DNA of 64,000 nucleotides from Eudorina sp. 2006-703-Eu-15 (lineage: Eukaryota > Chlorophyta > Chlorophyceae > Chlamydomonadales > Volvocaceae). Numbering within the stretch: position 1 is the stretch's first letter; the number at the start of each line of letters is the position of its first letter. The notes below the pieces were generated by a model, which saw nothing but the letters and a program-made list of their open reading frames with translations, was not told the DNA's origin and made no database searches. Below are positions 25,601-36,860 of the stretch, piece after piece. Both the position numbers and the translations under genes were made by a program. The stretch is from the NCBI GenBank assembly GCA_003117195.1, contig BDSI01000007.1, positions 868,001-932,000 of the forward strand. The letters are read 5' to 3'.

Positions 25601-28600
25601 CCGCCGCCGCCGCCGCTGCTGTTGCTGAAGCTCAGCGAGCGCTTCGTCCCGGCGACGCCGGAGTCGGAGCTGCTTCCGCCGCCGCCGTACGGTCCGCCCT
25701 GCGGGTGGCGGCCCCGCGGGGAGGAGCCGCTGGCGGCGCTGCTGGACGCGGGGCGGGTGTGGCTGAGGCGGGCGGACCCGCCGCCGCTCGCGCTGGCGTT
25801 GCCGCCGCCGCCCCAGACGTGCCCCCCCGCCGCCAGGAGTGCGGCCGAGTTGGCGGAGATCTCCTCGAGGGCAGCCGCCGCAGCCTGCGTGTGTGACCAC
25901 ACGGCCATCGCCTTACGGCATCATATGGCAAGTTCCCCGCAGGATTCAATACGCTAAGGTAAATGCATACCGAAGGATACGACGCTAGACCATGGATCAC
26001 AGACCACAAATCCGTTGAGCGGCCACACGCTGGACTTCCAGACCGAAAGGAATTTCAATAAGTTATTCTCAGCCCACACGTCGTGCCCTCCACGTAATCC
26101 TCACGTCGTAGCCCTGACAATCCTAAGGCCCCCAAGCAGACCCGCCGGGCGGGCCCCACCCGGACCCGAGAACCCCACCCCCCTCCCCACCTGCAGCTGC
26201 CGACTGCGCGGCAGGGCGCTCTGCGCCCGCCGCATCACCGCCCCGACCGAGGTGTGCACCGAGGCGGCGTTGGCGCCCCCCGAGTTGACCGCGCCGGGCG
26301 GGGCGCTGTACAGCCGCTCGCTCTGCGCCCGCGCCTCCGCCTCCAGGAAGCGCCGCCGCGCCTCGGGCTCCTGACCCAGGGTCTGCATGGCGCGCGCCAG
26401 CATCTCGCCCTTGACCGCCCGGTCCAATCTGATCGACGCCCCCCGGGGGTCGAGGGGCATATGGCAGGGCGGAAAACACACAAGGGATAAGGCAGCGCAC
26501 GAGAGTTAGGTAGGGCGGAAGGAAAACAGAAGGGATAAGGCAGGGCAGGAGGGGCAGAGCACGGCGGAAAACACAGAAGGGATAAGGCAGGGCACGAGGG
26601 GCAGAGCAGAGCGGACGGATTCTGGCCGGCCTGAAGACCGCCCCTGGATACCGGATAAAGGGATAATAGTACGGCAGTGCGATGTGCGTCCGTACCTCGA
26701 GTCGCTCGCGAACGACGGCGAGTGGTTGACCTCGAGCAGCCAGGGCTGCAGCTGGGTGTCGAACATGATGTCGAAGCCCAGCAGCTCGAAGCACAGCGAG
26801 GGCGGGCAGCCGCAGGGGGCGGTGGGGTCGGCGGCGGAGGCGGCGATGTGGTCGAGGGAGGGACTGGAACAGGCGGGCGGGCAGGCGGCGGCGGCGGTGG
26901 TCGAGAGCGAGGTGTGGTAGGTGTGCGCCAACAGGGGCTGGATCGCCATCACGGTCTTCGTGATCACGTCGGCTGCGGCGGGAGGGGACATGGGGCCAGG
27001 GGGGCAGGAAGGAAAGTGGCCGACATACTCCAGCAGCCAAGGGGGCGGGGCGGCGGGGTGTAGCAAGCGGCGTGGACGAGACCCGGGCTCCCATCCAAGA
27101 GGGGGGCGCCCAGCGACCGATTGTATACCGGGCGGCCGCCCCGGACAAAACCTCCAAAACCCTTGCTCTGGCAGCCAGCTCAGGTCCATCATTGAATGCG
27201 ACTTTTCGGTACCCCTCCAGGCCGCAACCCTGAATGTGTAGTACCTCCCTCAACCGCCAACCGAAACCGGCCACCCCATCCGACCACAGCCGCATGCCGA
27301 CCACCGCGCAACGCACCGATGGATCGCTGCAACGCCTCCCGCGTCGTGCCGTACTGCATCGCCAGCTGCGCCAGTACGGCAGACATGGGCCGCTTGCTGC
27401 CGCCGCCCACCGGCGCCGTGTCCGCCGACACGAACCCTGCTGCGGTCTTGTTGACCGCATAGTTGGTCAGGTGCATGGTGACTGACCGGAGGTTGGAGGG
27501 GCTGGGCGGTTTGTACGGCTCCGTGGCCAGTCGCGCGAGGCCCTCGTCGTACAGATGGATCCGGAGCGGGTCGACGGATAAAACCAGGGCATAGACCCGA
27601 AGGTCGAATTTGAAACCGTCCAGCAGCAGCGGGCTCGCGACGTAGGCCTGAGGCAGGGGGGCGGCGTTTCGGACCGTGTGAGGTCACCACGCAGGGCCGC
27701 TCGGTGGGGCGTGGAGAGTAGTAACCTTAGGTGCGGGCGAAGGGTGTTGATGTTGTGAACTATACAAACCCGGCCTCGGAGTCGCTTGGTGGGCTGTTGG
27801 TTGTGGGGCCGCGCGCACGGGTGCTGCCAGTGGCGTTTTTCCCTTCCGTTCTCCTTGGACCCAATTCCGCCGACAAATGGACGACATTTGCACCCAGCCA
27901 CACCCTTCCCTCGTGCCTACACCAGCACGGCACGCCGCCCGACCCCATCCCCACCCCCGTGCCCGTACCTGCGCCACGCAGCTGCCCACGTCCCCCGCCT
28001 CCGCCAGCTGGTGCGGGTACTGCACCAGCACGATCCCGCGGCCCTGCGTGCCGGCGCTGGGTTTCAGGATGAACGTCGACACGCCGGCAGCCGTCGAGCC
28101 CTCGCCCCCGGCTGCGCCCCCGCCCGCGCCTCGAGAGCCCGTCGCCGCCTCCGCGCGGGCCTTATTCCGCTTCAGCGCCGCCATCAGCTCGTCCAACTGG
28201 TCCGGCAACACGAGGCTGGTGGGGTAGTATCGGTACTCGGCGGGCAGGCGGGCGGCCATCCGGGTCATGTGGCGGGAGAGGGCGGCCTTGCGGCAGATCT
28301 CCAGCATGCCGGGGAAGTGGTTCAGGCGCTGGAAGGGCAGCAGCCGCTGCACCCGGTCAGAGGAGACCTTTGGGCGGGAGCGGGGGGACGACAGGGCAGC
28401 GACGTGATCAGGGGTGAGGGATGAGGGTTTCGGGGTCCTGCTTGACAACGTGGGAGGCGAAGCAAGGAGACAGGAGGCGAAGCAAGGGCGGGAAGACTAG
28501 AGCGACAAGAGGGAGGGAGGTTGGCAGCCCCATGTGACATGGGGAGCGCGGAGATGCGACAATACCGAGGTCACCCTACACCCTCGACCAGTAGTAAAGC

Positions 28601-29410
28601 GTCCAGCTGGCCCAAACCTGCTCCTGCTCCTCCCCACCTCCCATCCTCCTGCGCTCCGTTAAAGGCCTTGCCCGGGCCCTGGCCACCCCACCGGGTCCTT
28701 TTTGAACTTGTTTTCTAGGTTAAGGATTCAACTCCTCCAACCATCCATCCATCCCGCCACCCACCGAGAGATCGCTCCAAAACAGATCCCACAGCTCCGA
28801 CTGCAGGAGACCCAAGCAGGCGGGCAGGCGGGTGGGGCGGCAGGCGAGCAGGCAGGCGGAAGGGGGGCGGCAAACGGCTCAAACATGGGCGGCCTTTGAT
28901 TGCATCCTGACGAGGGCAGGTGTTGAGCGCCCACGGCCGGCCTCACCCAGTGCCACGTCACCGCAGCCGACACGAGGGAGGGAGCGACGCCCCGTTACCC
29001 AGCGGGTGCTCCTCCACCTCCGCATGCGGGTGCGTACGGCCCCCACCTTCTTGGCCTTCTTGACTCAGCCACAAGGGACCCCCGCCGCATCGCGGCACCC
29101 GTCCAGCCAGCGCCCCGCCCCAACAAAGCCCAGGCATAGCACCCAGCCCCGCCCCTGATGGGGGTCCCCCCTGATCCGACCCTTCCCCGCCCCAATGCTG
29201 TTCGTCCATCCAGCGCTCCGAACCCCAGCCTCCGCGCTCCGAACCCAGCCTCCCATGAGCATGGCAGTCGGGCTGTCGCCCGCGTGCCCGGGATCCCAGG
29301 GACTGCGCACCTCATCTTCCACCACTTCGTACCCCAACCGCTCCGCGGCCTCCCGTACAAGGGAGTACTTGCAGGCCGATAGGTTTACCAGCAGGGCGTC
29401 GCGGACGTCC
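22622..29410 (-). CDS. Tubulin polyglutamylase, TTLL6/TTLL13-like (5' end unresolved)
   Basis: TTLL enzymes ligate glutamate side chains onto tubulin, mainly on axonemal microtubules. Exons (minus): 29410-29311, 28800-28765, 28367-27969, 27647-27305, 26972-26696, 26428-26191, 25884-25504, 24986-24487, 24272-22622; phases join to about 1307 residues. Marks in order: LVNLSACKYSLVREAAERLG, SELWDLFWSDLS, QRLNHFPGMLEICRK, the ATP-binding FILKPSAGTQGRGI, DGFKFDLRVYAL, DEGLARLAT, MHLTNYAVNK, CFELLGFDIMFD and the Mg/ATP residues in WLLEVNHSPSF. The whole TTL core is therefore intact. Downstream, FRLVFPSSSEADRKRY resembles the post-core FRRIYP segment of TTLL6/13. About 715 residues of His-, Gly-, Ser- and Ala-rich tail follow. 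Exon 1 needs 2 nt from an upstream exon; ATG 29534 in a CCACC-ATG-G context is a candidate start but its donor is poor. Confidence 0.9.
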
Positions 29411-29534
29411 CTGGAGTCGGGGGCAATGGGTTCAGGGGTTCAGAGGGGGCGGGGGCGACGGAAGACGCAATCCTGGGGCCAACCAGGGACCTGGCAGACC
29501 CTTGTTTCGGAGGGTCGGACCTAGTGCGGTCCAT

Positions 29535-30522
29535 GGTGGGACGTCTCAGGATGGGATTTCAGAGACCTGGCGGACTGGTCGAGTAGCAGCAACATCCCAA
29601 GTGAGGGAATGCTGTCCGAGCAGGTGGCCGCGCGAGTGCCGAGAGATGTAGAAAACGCGGAGGCAGCGTGGCTGGCGGGCGCGCGGGGGCGTTGGAAGCG
29701 CGCTGTCGAGGGAGGAGGCGGTGTTGTTAGAGCAGCCGACAGAAGTGCTGCGCCGGTGGCCTAAACCTGGGAGCCTGTTCCCAGGGACGCAGCCCGCGCG
29801 GGTAAAGCAGGCAGACGTGTCTTTAACCCGGCCATGCATACTGGCCGACCGACAAAATCTGCCGCATGTGCGGTCAAAAGCACACCTTGTTTATGAACAG
29901 AGCGCGACATAAACAAGGCAAGTGCAAGAGGGTACAATCCAACACGCTACGCCGAAGTGCCGTCCTTTTTAAACATCGCAACTCAAAATACCGTCCGTTT
30001 CGTTTTAAGCATTTCCCACCTGGTCTTCTTGCCGCCGCTCATGGCTAACACTTCGACGCCACGAGCTTATCTGGCGCGCTGCGTCGGGACTCCGCATGAG
30101 GCGCCAGTCTCAAGCATGACAATCAAGGTCGCAGGGCATCTAGCGATGTTCGGTATAGTCAAAGCATTAAGGCAACAACTAACACCGATAATCAATTATT
30201 GTAAAATTTAGAGCATGTTATTTTCGTGTGCATATGACATGCTTTGTTAACAATTGTGACGATGACACGTTTCCGCTTCACCCGAAGTGTACGACTTCCC
30301 GAACGACTTGATTGCAGCTTGCACCGTTTTGTGGAATGCAGACCTGATCATAATTATCGAAGAGCAGCACATGGGAGCGTGCATTCACATGGACTGACCC
30401 ATTTTGTGTGGTTGTGGTCCAGCACTGGACGCGTACACTGCCACAAAACTGGTGCCACGGCAGACACTATAAGGCGGAGTAGGATTTTCAACATTGATTT
30501 TATGATGATGCCGTGAGCTACG
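29535..30522. promoter_or_regulatory. Shared upstream region of divergent TTLL and PPR genes
   Basis: About 1 kb lies between the TTLL 5' end and the PPR ATG. From 29870 to 30500 it is clearly AT-rich (for example around 30185-30250) in an otherwise GC-rich window. No coding sequence is seen apart from possible 5' exons of the TTLL gene near 29546-29839. Confidence 0.45.
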
Positions 30523-33500
30523 ATGAGCCCATCCCCTCTGGGGCGTCCTACTACTGCTGGTGGCTCAGCGTTCTCAGCTGTCCACGGGTTAAGCCGGTGC
30601 CCCGGACTGGTAGCCCACGTTCGCGGGAACTCTGCCGACTGTGCGGCTGTATGGACTATACTGAACGCGTACGCACCCCGTGGTGCAACCAGCGGGCAAA
30701 GATTGCGCAGCAATCCCTTGCGTGCAGCATGCGTAGCCGCAGCCACATCCAGCCAGACTTTACGGATAAATAATGTGGATGCAGCAAGTCATGGAAGCCT
30801 CGTGCGGCGGCCACAGTTGCTCTTGGCGGCACAGGACGATGTGCGTGCGCTGCGGACAAGGCTCAAAAGTGGATCAACGGATGATTCGTCTTCGTTACAA
30901 TGCAACGAAGCGATTCAAGGTGCGTCGCGTATCAAAGCAGTGAGCGGCACAAGTTCGTTTGTGGTGGTTTACGATTATGTGCAAGCCACCACCTTTCATG
31001 CTGAGTACTACTGGTACCGCGCTCTTGTTGTGAAGTGTAACCCAATCAATTGCATTGATTTCGTCTGTGGATAGCTCAGGTAGCTGTCACGCCTGCTTTC
31101 CGCTTGAGTGACTAAAACGCGTCGTCAGCTCTTTTCGTTCATGTCCCCCTGCATGCTGCCTCGCTTGTATCACACAGCGTTGTGCTCAGCCGGGGAGCGC
31201 TGGAGTGATGTGCGGCAGGCGTACAGCGACTTCCGCAGTGCGGGCATCCGTATGGACCTGAACACGTACCGCATGTTGACTGCTGCAGCAATCGAGGTGC
31301 GCACCACAAGAATAGCTGACCGCGTTACGGTCTGAAAGGAAGACTGCACGTCCCCTCAGACGCCCTGCAGCTGCATCTCTCACCCTCCGAACTATTTGAC
31401 CGGTCGCTGCATCACGCACCTGCCTGAAGGCCAGACCCCATCGTACAGCTGTTGGTCCGCCAGCACACCCACTCGGCACCTGGCTGGGAAACACCTGCGC
31501 CTCAAGAGCCCCTCGTGACATCGGTTGGGGCATTCGCTGAACAAATCCTCCGCTGTCAGCCCCTGACCCAGATCAGCTGCTGCCGCCGTGTTGGCTGACC
31601 CTCTCGGGCCCAGTACTGCATTGCCCATCGCGTCCGTGCCGTGCCGTGTTCACACGCGCTTTATTAAACTGTGCCACACGTCCTCTCTTTACTGTCTCAC
31701 AACCCATTAAATGGTCCCTTCGATTGTCTTCTCCAACTGCCGCGCGTCAACTCGGGGTATTCCCTCGGTTTGATCTCTACCCTGCTGCCCATTCGCCTTC
31801 GCACAGGCCAAGCAGGGGATGGACGTTGTGGAGCTGCTAGAACATGAGCAGCTGCTCCACGGCCCGCCGCCGCTGCCCGTGTACTGCTCCCTGATCAGCC
31901 GGCTGCTGAAGCGACCTGGCAGGGGCACACCGGAGCGCCAAGCGGCGCTGGCCATCTGGCACATGCTGCGGGAGTCAAACCACAGGCTGGACGCGCCGGC
32001 GTACCGTACAGGTGCGTGCGACGTACAGTACGGGTGCCGGACGGAGACGAAGCACAGCAACCCAGATGGGGTCATCAAAGCGCGGCGGTGGAGGCAATCT
32101 GGCTGTGTGGTGGGGCTTAAGGCCGAGAGGGGACAGGCCGCATCAGCGGATCGTAGATGGGGCAACGTCCCGGGCGCTTCATTAACGACCGCACGGCCCT
32201 GCCCGTGCGACACTGGAAGCTGCGGCTCAATGTGGGCCCTGCGCCCAACCCGGCCCCGCAGGCATGAACTTGTTCGTGGAGCTAGGTCAGGTGGCGGAGG
32301 CGAGGCGGCTCATGGAGGCGATGCGGGCGGCCGGGCACCGGCCCGGCTGGGGGGCCTATCATATTCTCATCAAGTACTATGCTCAGCGGGGCGACATGGA
32401 CGGCGCCAGACGGATGTTTGCGCAGCTGCGGGCGTACTGTGGTGACCGGCGGCTGGGTGGGTCATCCGGAATTGCGAAGGCTGCTGTGAGGGGCGACTGC
32501 GTTGCAGACTGCAGAGATGGGATTGGCAGCGGTCCAAGGGCGTGGACGCAGCTGCCCGCGCAGAGGCTTGGGTCCTTGTTTGCGTCCTTGCCATGGCTCG
32601 TGCGGGGTCCACGGCAGTGTCCTCCCAAGCAGGCGCTCCCGGGTGTAGGACACTTGCGACGAATGAGACGAAGCAACCTCAGAAAAGGACGGGGCCAGTC
32701 TAGTTTGTCTGTCTTGACAATGTCCGTTTCGCTGGGGTTTCTTGCTGGGATGTCTCGGAATCTACAGAGCACTTGACGCGGTTGTTTGGGATTGCCGCTC
32801 TTGCCGCAGAGATTTCTGCGTACAACATCCTGCTGGACGGATTTGTACGGCTGGGCGATCTCACCATGGCGCGCGCCGTACTCGATAAGGCCCGGCGCGA
32901 GGGCGTCGCGCCGGACGCCTTCACGTACAGCGCCTTCGCCTCCGGGCTGGCGGCGGCGAGGCGGCTGCAGGAGGCGGAGGAGCTGCTGGGGGAGATGGCG
33001 GCGGAGGGCCTGCCGCCGAGTCCCGTGGTGTACGGCGCCATTCTGGACGGCTGCGCGCGGTTTGGGGTGAGTGGCCGCGCGTCTGAGGCTCGTCATCAAT
33101 GGGTCGAGCGAGGTACTGTTCCGTCTCCGGAGAGTCGGAGACTGTGACCGCCTTAAGGTCCCGCGCTGCATCTATCCATCGTGGACGGGGGCCCCCAGAG
33201 GGACCCAGCCCAGCCCAGCCCAGCCAGGAACCCTGATGACATCAACGCGAGAGCCGCAACCGCGGGGTCATGGGACGGACGCGGCGGGTGTTCCGATAAA
33301 TTAAAATCATCCTCCTAAGGTGCTAATCTTACGTCTTAACGTAACAGCTGGGGTCGGGATTCGTTGCGGGGGCTGCGGAAAGGGCGTGGGAGCCGCAACC
33401 CTCACCGCGCCGGCCGCCCCCCCTCACCGCGCTCCTAAGCGCCTGGTCTGCTGCATGTTGCGATAGCGGCCATGGTTTCGCACGGGCGCAAGATCAAAGG

Positions 33501-36500
33501 CCGCACGAGTGCGCCCAGCAGTGCCCGGGTGCCCTCGCGATGCGGGTGTCAGCTGCCGCCTGCCAGCAGCTGGTGTTTGGGCAGCCCTGCACGACATTTC
33601 TCGTCTTAGGAAAGACGTTGTTAGCCCTGAACGGATCGGCGAGGGCGAGGGCTTAGCCGTACTAGTGCACGTTTCAACAATGTGGGGACGAGCGGGGCGA
33701 GAATCGTTTGTGTGGCGGACCCCATCGCGATGGATTCAACTCGCTTGCATTCGCCCAGCGGCTGGCCGGCAAGTACCGCAGCCGCAACTGCAGCAGCAAC
33801 CCCACCAACAGCGCTCTTAAGCACCTGGCCATGGGTACGTTCCGGCGTCCTTATCGTGGCCATGGTTTCGCACGGGCGCCAGATTAGGCAACACGTTTGC
33901 ACCGCGGCTGCGTTGCAGCAGCGCCGGGCATGGATGCCTGGTCCGGCGGATGCACGCTCCGGCACATGGCTCATATCCTTTACGGACGGGCTGGGCACAC
34001 CGTCGCGACCCACGAGTCGTGACCGGCTGGGGAGTTGGAGAGTTGCTTCGTGGGCGCATAACTGTTGGGGCTTCGGCAGGCTAACGTAATCACCACTGAT
34101 CACACATCTTTGAGTTAGCAACAGGTCAGCAACACGCCTGCGCGTGTGGAAACTAAACTCGCATAATGTGCTCCGAGAATGCGGGTGGGACTGCCACTGC
34201 GCTGAACGCCCTGGCAGCATGTGTGTGATTGCGGGGAGTTGTTGCTGTGTTGTACTGCTCGTCCACCTGCAGGACTGGACGAGAGCCGATCGCCTGCTCG
34301 CCCGCATGCGCGCGGACGGGCTGCGACCCAACTTGGCGCACTACAACATGCTCGTACGCGGCCGTACGTACAGCACAGGGCTGGGCACGCCTGTCCCTGG
34401 AACGGGGGCCTCTTCCAACGGCAAATGGGCGCCCGCCGCAGCTACCTCGGGAACCACCGCTGCTACGACATCCGGCGGCAGCAGTACGGTCAGTTGCAGC
34501 AGCAGTACCAACGGCACAGGCAGCGGAAGCGCCACCCAGGTGGAGACGTTGATGGCGGAGATGCGCGCCGGTGGGCTGCGGCCTGATGCCGTAACGTACG
34601 GCACCCTGGTTGATGCTGCCGTGCGCAGCGGCAGCATCGACGCGGCGCTGGAGGTGCTGTCGGCGATGCGGCTGGAGGGGATCCAACCGGACGGGGCCAT
34701 CTTCACGAGCCTCATGAAGCTGTTCAGGACCCACGGCTGTCACGAGCAGGTGAATGTGAATGTGTGAATAGGGAAATCTGAGGCGCGTGTGTGTTGAGAA
34801 AACAAACCCGCCCGACCCATCCCGGGTGCGGATAAACTTCCCAGAATAACCTGCATGAACAGACGTACCATACGCAGTGGCGGCGAACAAGGCAACCGCG
34901 CCACCACCGTCATGCAAACCAGGCAGCAGAGAGCTGACCACGACAGAACTACACTCGCGAAAACGGCATGTGTGTATGTGTGTATGTGTGTATGTGTGTA
35001 TGTGTGTATGTGTGTATGTGTGTATGTGTGTATGTGTGTATGTGTGTTTAGAAATGCAAGCCAGGCGCCCGTGTGTGTATGTGTGTTTAGAAATGCAAGC
35101 CAGGCGCCCGTGTGTGTATGTGTGTTTAGAAATGCAACCCAGGCGCCCGTGTGTGTATGTGTGTTTAGAAATGCAACCCAGGCGCCCGTGTGTGTATGTG
35201 TGTTTAGAAATGCAAGCCAGGCGCCCGTGTGTGTATGTGTGTTTAGGAATGCAAGCCAGGCGCCCGTGTGTGTATGTGTGTTTAGAAATGCAAGCCAGGC
35301 GCCCGTGTGTGTATGTGTGTTTAGGAATGCAACCCAGGCGCCCGTGTGTGTATGTGTGTTTAGGAATGCAACCCAGGCGCCCGTGTGTGTATGTGTGTTT
35401 AGAAATGCAACCCAGGCGCCCGTGTGTGTATGTGTGTGTGTATGTGTGTTTAGAAATGCAAGCCAGGCGCCCGTGTGTGTATGTGTGTTTAGAAATGCAA
35501 CCCAGGCGCCCGTGTGTGTATGTGTGTTTAGAAATGCAAGCCAGGCGCCCGTGTGTGTATGTGTGTTTAGAAATGCAAGCCAGGCGCCCGTGTGTGTATG
35601 TGTGAGGCGATCCGATGCCAACGGGCCCAAAGCCTGGGCGCCTTGAAACCTCTCTGGGCGAGGTAAAGGTCGGCGACCGCTCAACCGGAGCCATCAGGCA
35701 GCTTGGCTTGTCATTGGCGTGTGACGGGGCGGGGGCGGCGTTTCACGCGGTCTGGGCGCGCCGCTTCACGCTGCGCAGTCCGTAGGGGCTGCGGCCATGC
35801 GGCTCACGACAGGCCGGTCTGTGGGCTGTCGCTACAGCCGGATTCGGTAGGGTGCTACAACATGACCGACCAGCGCATCACGCACACCATTTTGCAAGAG
35901 CAGTGCAACACACAATCTAAACACAAAGGCTGCCATTGCTTCTCTGCCTGAACGGGTTCCGACCTTCTGTCCTCCGCCCTCTGTCCCTTCTGACCCCTCC
36001 TGTCCACCTCTTTCCAGGCCCTGGAGGTGTTCCGCCAGATGTCCTCCAGCCGCTCAGCCCACGTAGACCTGTGGGCGCTCAGCTGCCTCGTGGCCGTACA
36101 CGCCAGCGCGGGGCAGATGGACGACGCGGAGGCGGCCGCGCGGCGCGCCAACGTGATGGCGGCCGAGCACGGCCGGCCGCCGCCGGCGGAGGCCGCCTAC
36201 GCTCTGCTGCAGGGGTACGGCCGCTTGCGGCAGCTGCGGCCCGCGCTGCTGTCCTTCCGCCGTTTCCTGGCCGCGGGCGGCCGACCGCACCGCAAGATGT
36301 GCGAGTTCACCTACCGCCTCTGCCTGGCGCACTTCGACTTCGAGGCGGCGGCGCAGGTGCTGCGGGCGATGCGGTTGATCCGTGGACTGGAGCTGCGAGA
36401 GGCCCTGTACCGGCAGCAGTGGGAGGCGGCTCAGCGGAAGCTGCAGGTAGAAGGGGTTGGGATGACGACCCACTGAGTGCTTGGCTGGGAAGGATGCAGC

Positions 36501-36860
36501 GCCTCTTGGCAGTCGTTGTTGAGGTTGTTAGGGACCCCACGGGTCGGTCTTGACTGCGGTTAACGACAGTGCCGCCATTGAGGTACCGTATTCGATGTCC
36601 TTGATCTGTTTTGATCGGAGCCATGGACTCGAAACCACGTGATGCGGCGCGACGTCAGCAGTCCTTTGCGATGGCTCTCCATGCAGATGCGACGACAGAC
36701 CGGTTCCAGTAGCGTTGGGACCGTATTTGGCAGCAGCAGCAGCGCCGGCGGCGGCGGCGGCGACAGGTCCGACGGCTCGGAGTCCTCCAACCCGGCAATG
36801 GAGAAGTGGAAGTGGTGGTTCGGATTGCCGAATAACTACTACGGAACGGACTGGAAGTGA
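30523..36860 (+). CDS. P-type pentatricopeptide repeat protein, probably organellar
   Basis: PPR proteins bind organellar RNA through arrays of about 35-residue helical hairpins. Exons: 30523-30919, 31190-31296, 31807-32011, 32262-32441, 32810-33066, 34273-34749, 36018-36446, 36621-36860; phases join to 763 aa. Typical repeats include AYNILLDGFVRLGDLTMARA, FTYSAFASGLAAARRLQEAE, HYNMLVRG and VTYGTLVDAAVRSGSIDAAL. The first 130 residues are repeat-free and Ala/Arg/Ser-rich, consistent with a transit peptide. A Ser/Thr/Gly-rich insert (coded by about 34370-34540) interrupts one repeat. The last exon ends in EKWKWWFGLPNNYYGTDW, reminiscent of tails of land-plant plastid PPR proteins; its acceptor (cggag at 36616-36620) is weak, so this exon is less certain (0.65). 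No SMR, PLS or DYW domain is seen. The RNA target is unknown. Confidence 0.88.
33428..33887. repeat. Diverged internal duplication (PPR intron 5)
   Basis: The stretch 33428-33497 and the stretch 33810-33887 share GCGCTC(C/T)TAAGC(G/A)CCTGG at one end and GGCCATGGTTTCGCACGGGC at the other. Both are in the 33067-34272 intron. Confidence 0.65.
34969..35604. repeat. 39-bp minisatellite with TGTGTATG leader (PPR intron 6)
   Basis: A TGTGTATG octamer array (34969-35046) leads into 14 units of 39 bp, each with GAAATGCAAGCCAGGCGCCC plus a GTGTGTGTATGTGTGTTTA part. Variants alternate GCAAGCC/GCAACCC and AGAAATG/AGGAATG; one unit has an extra 10 bp. The period is a multiple of three and stop-free in several frames, so it creates long false open frames. 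It lies in the intron 34750-36017. Confidence 0.95.

Noticed and set aside
28941..28973. Minus-strand SAAVTWHW as the TTLL W..W exon
   Set aside because: No AG acceptor precedes it in frame. SELWDLFWSDLS at 28765-28800 has cag and gtgggt splice sites, correct phase and the right family pattern.
35047..35604. CRISPR-like array
   Set aside because: The 39-bp units are head-to-tail tandem copies with no unique spacers, in a eukaryotic intron.
34153..35694. Open frames of 240-510 aa on both strands over the 39-bp repeats (THTHTGAWLAFLN-like and VCVFRNASQAP-like repeats)
   Set aside because: They arise because the repeat period is divisible by three and lacks stops. They lie in a PPR intron with clean splice sites and phase on each side.
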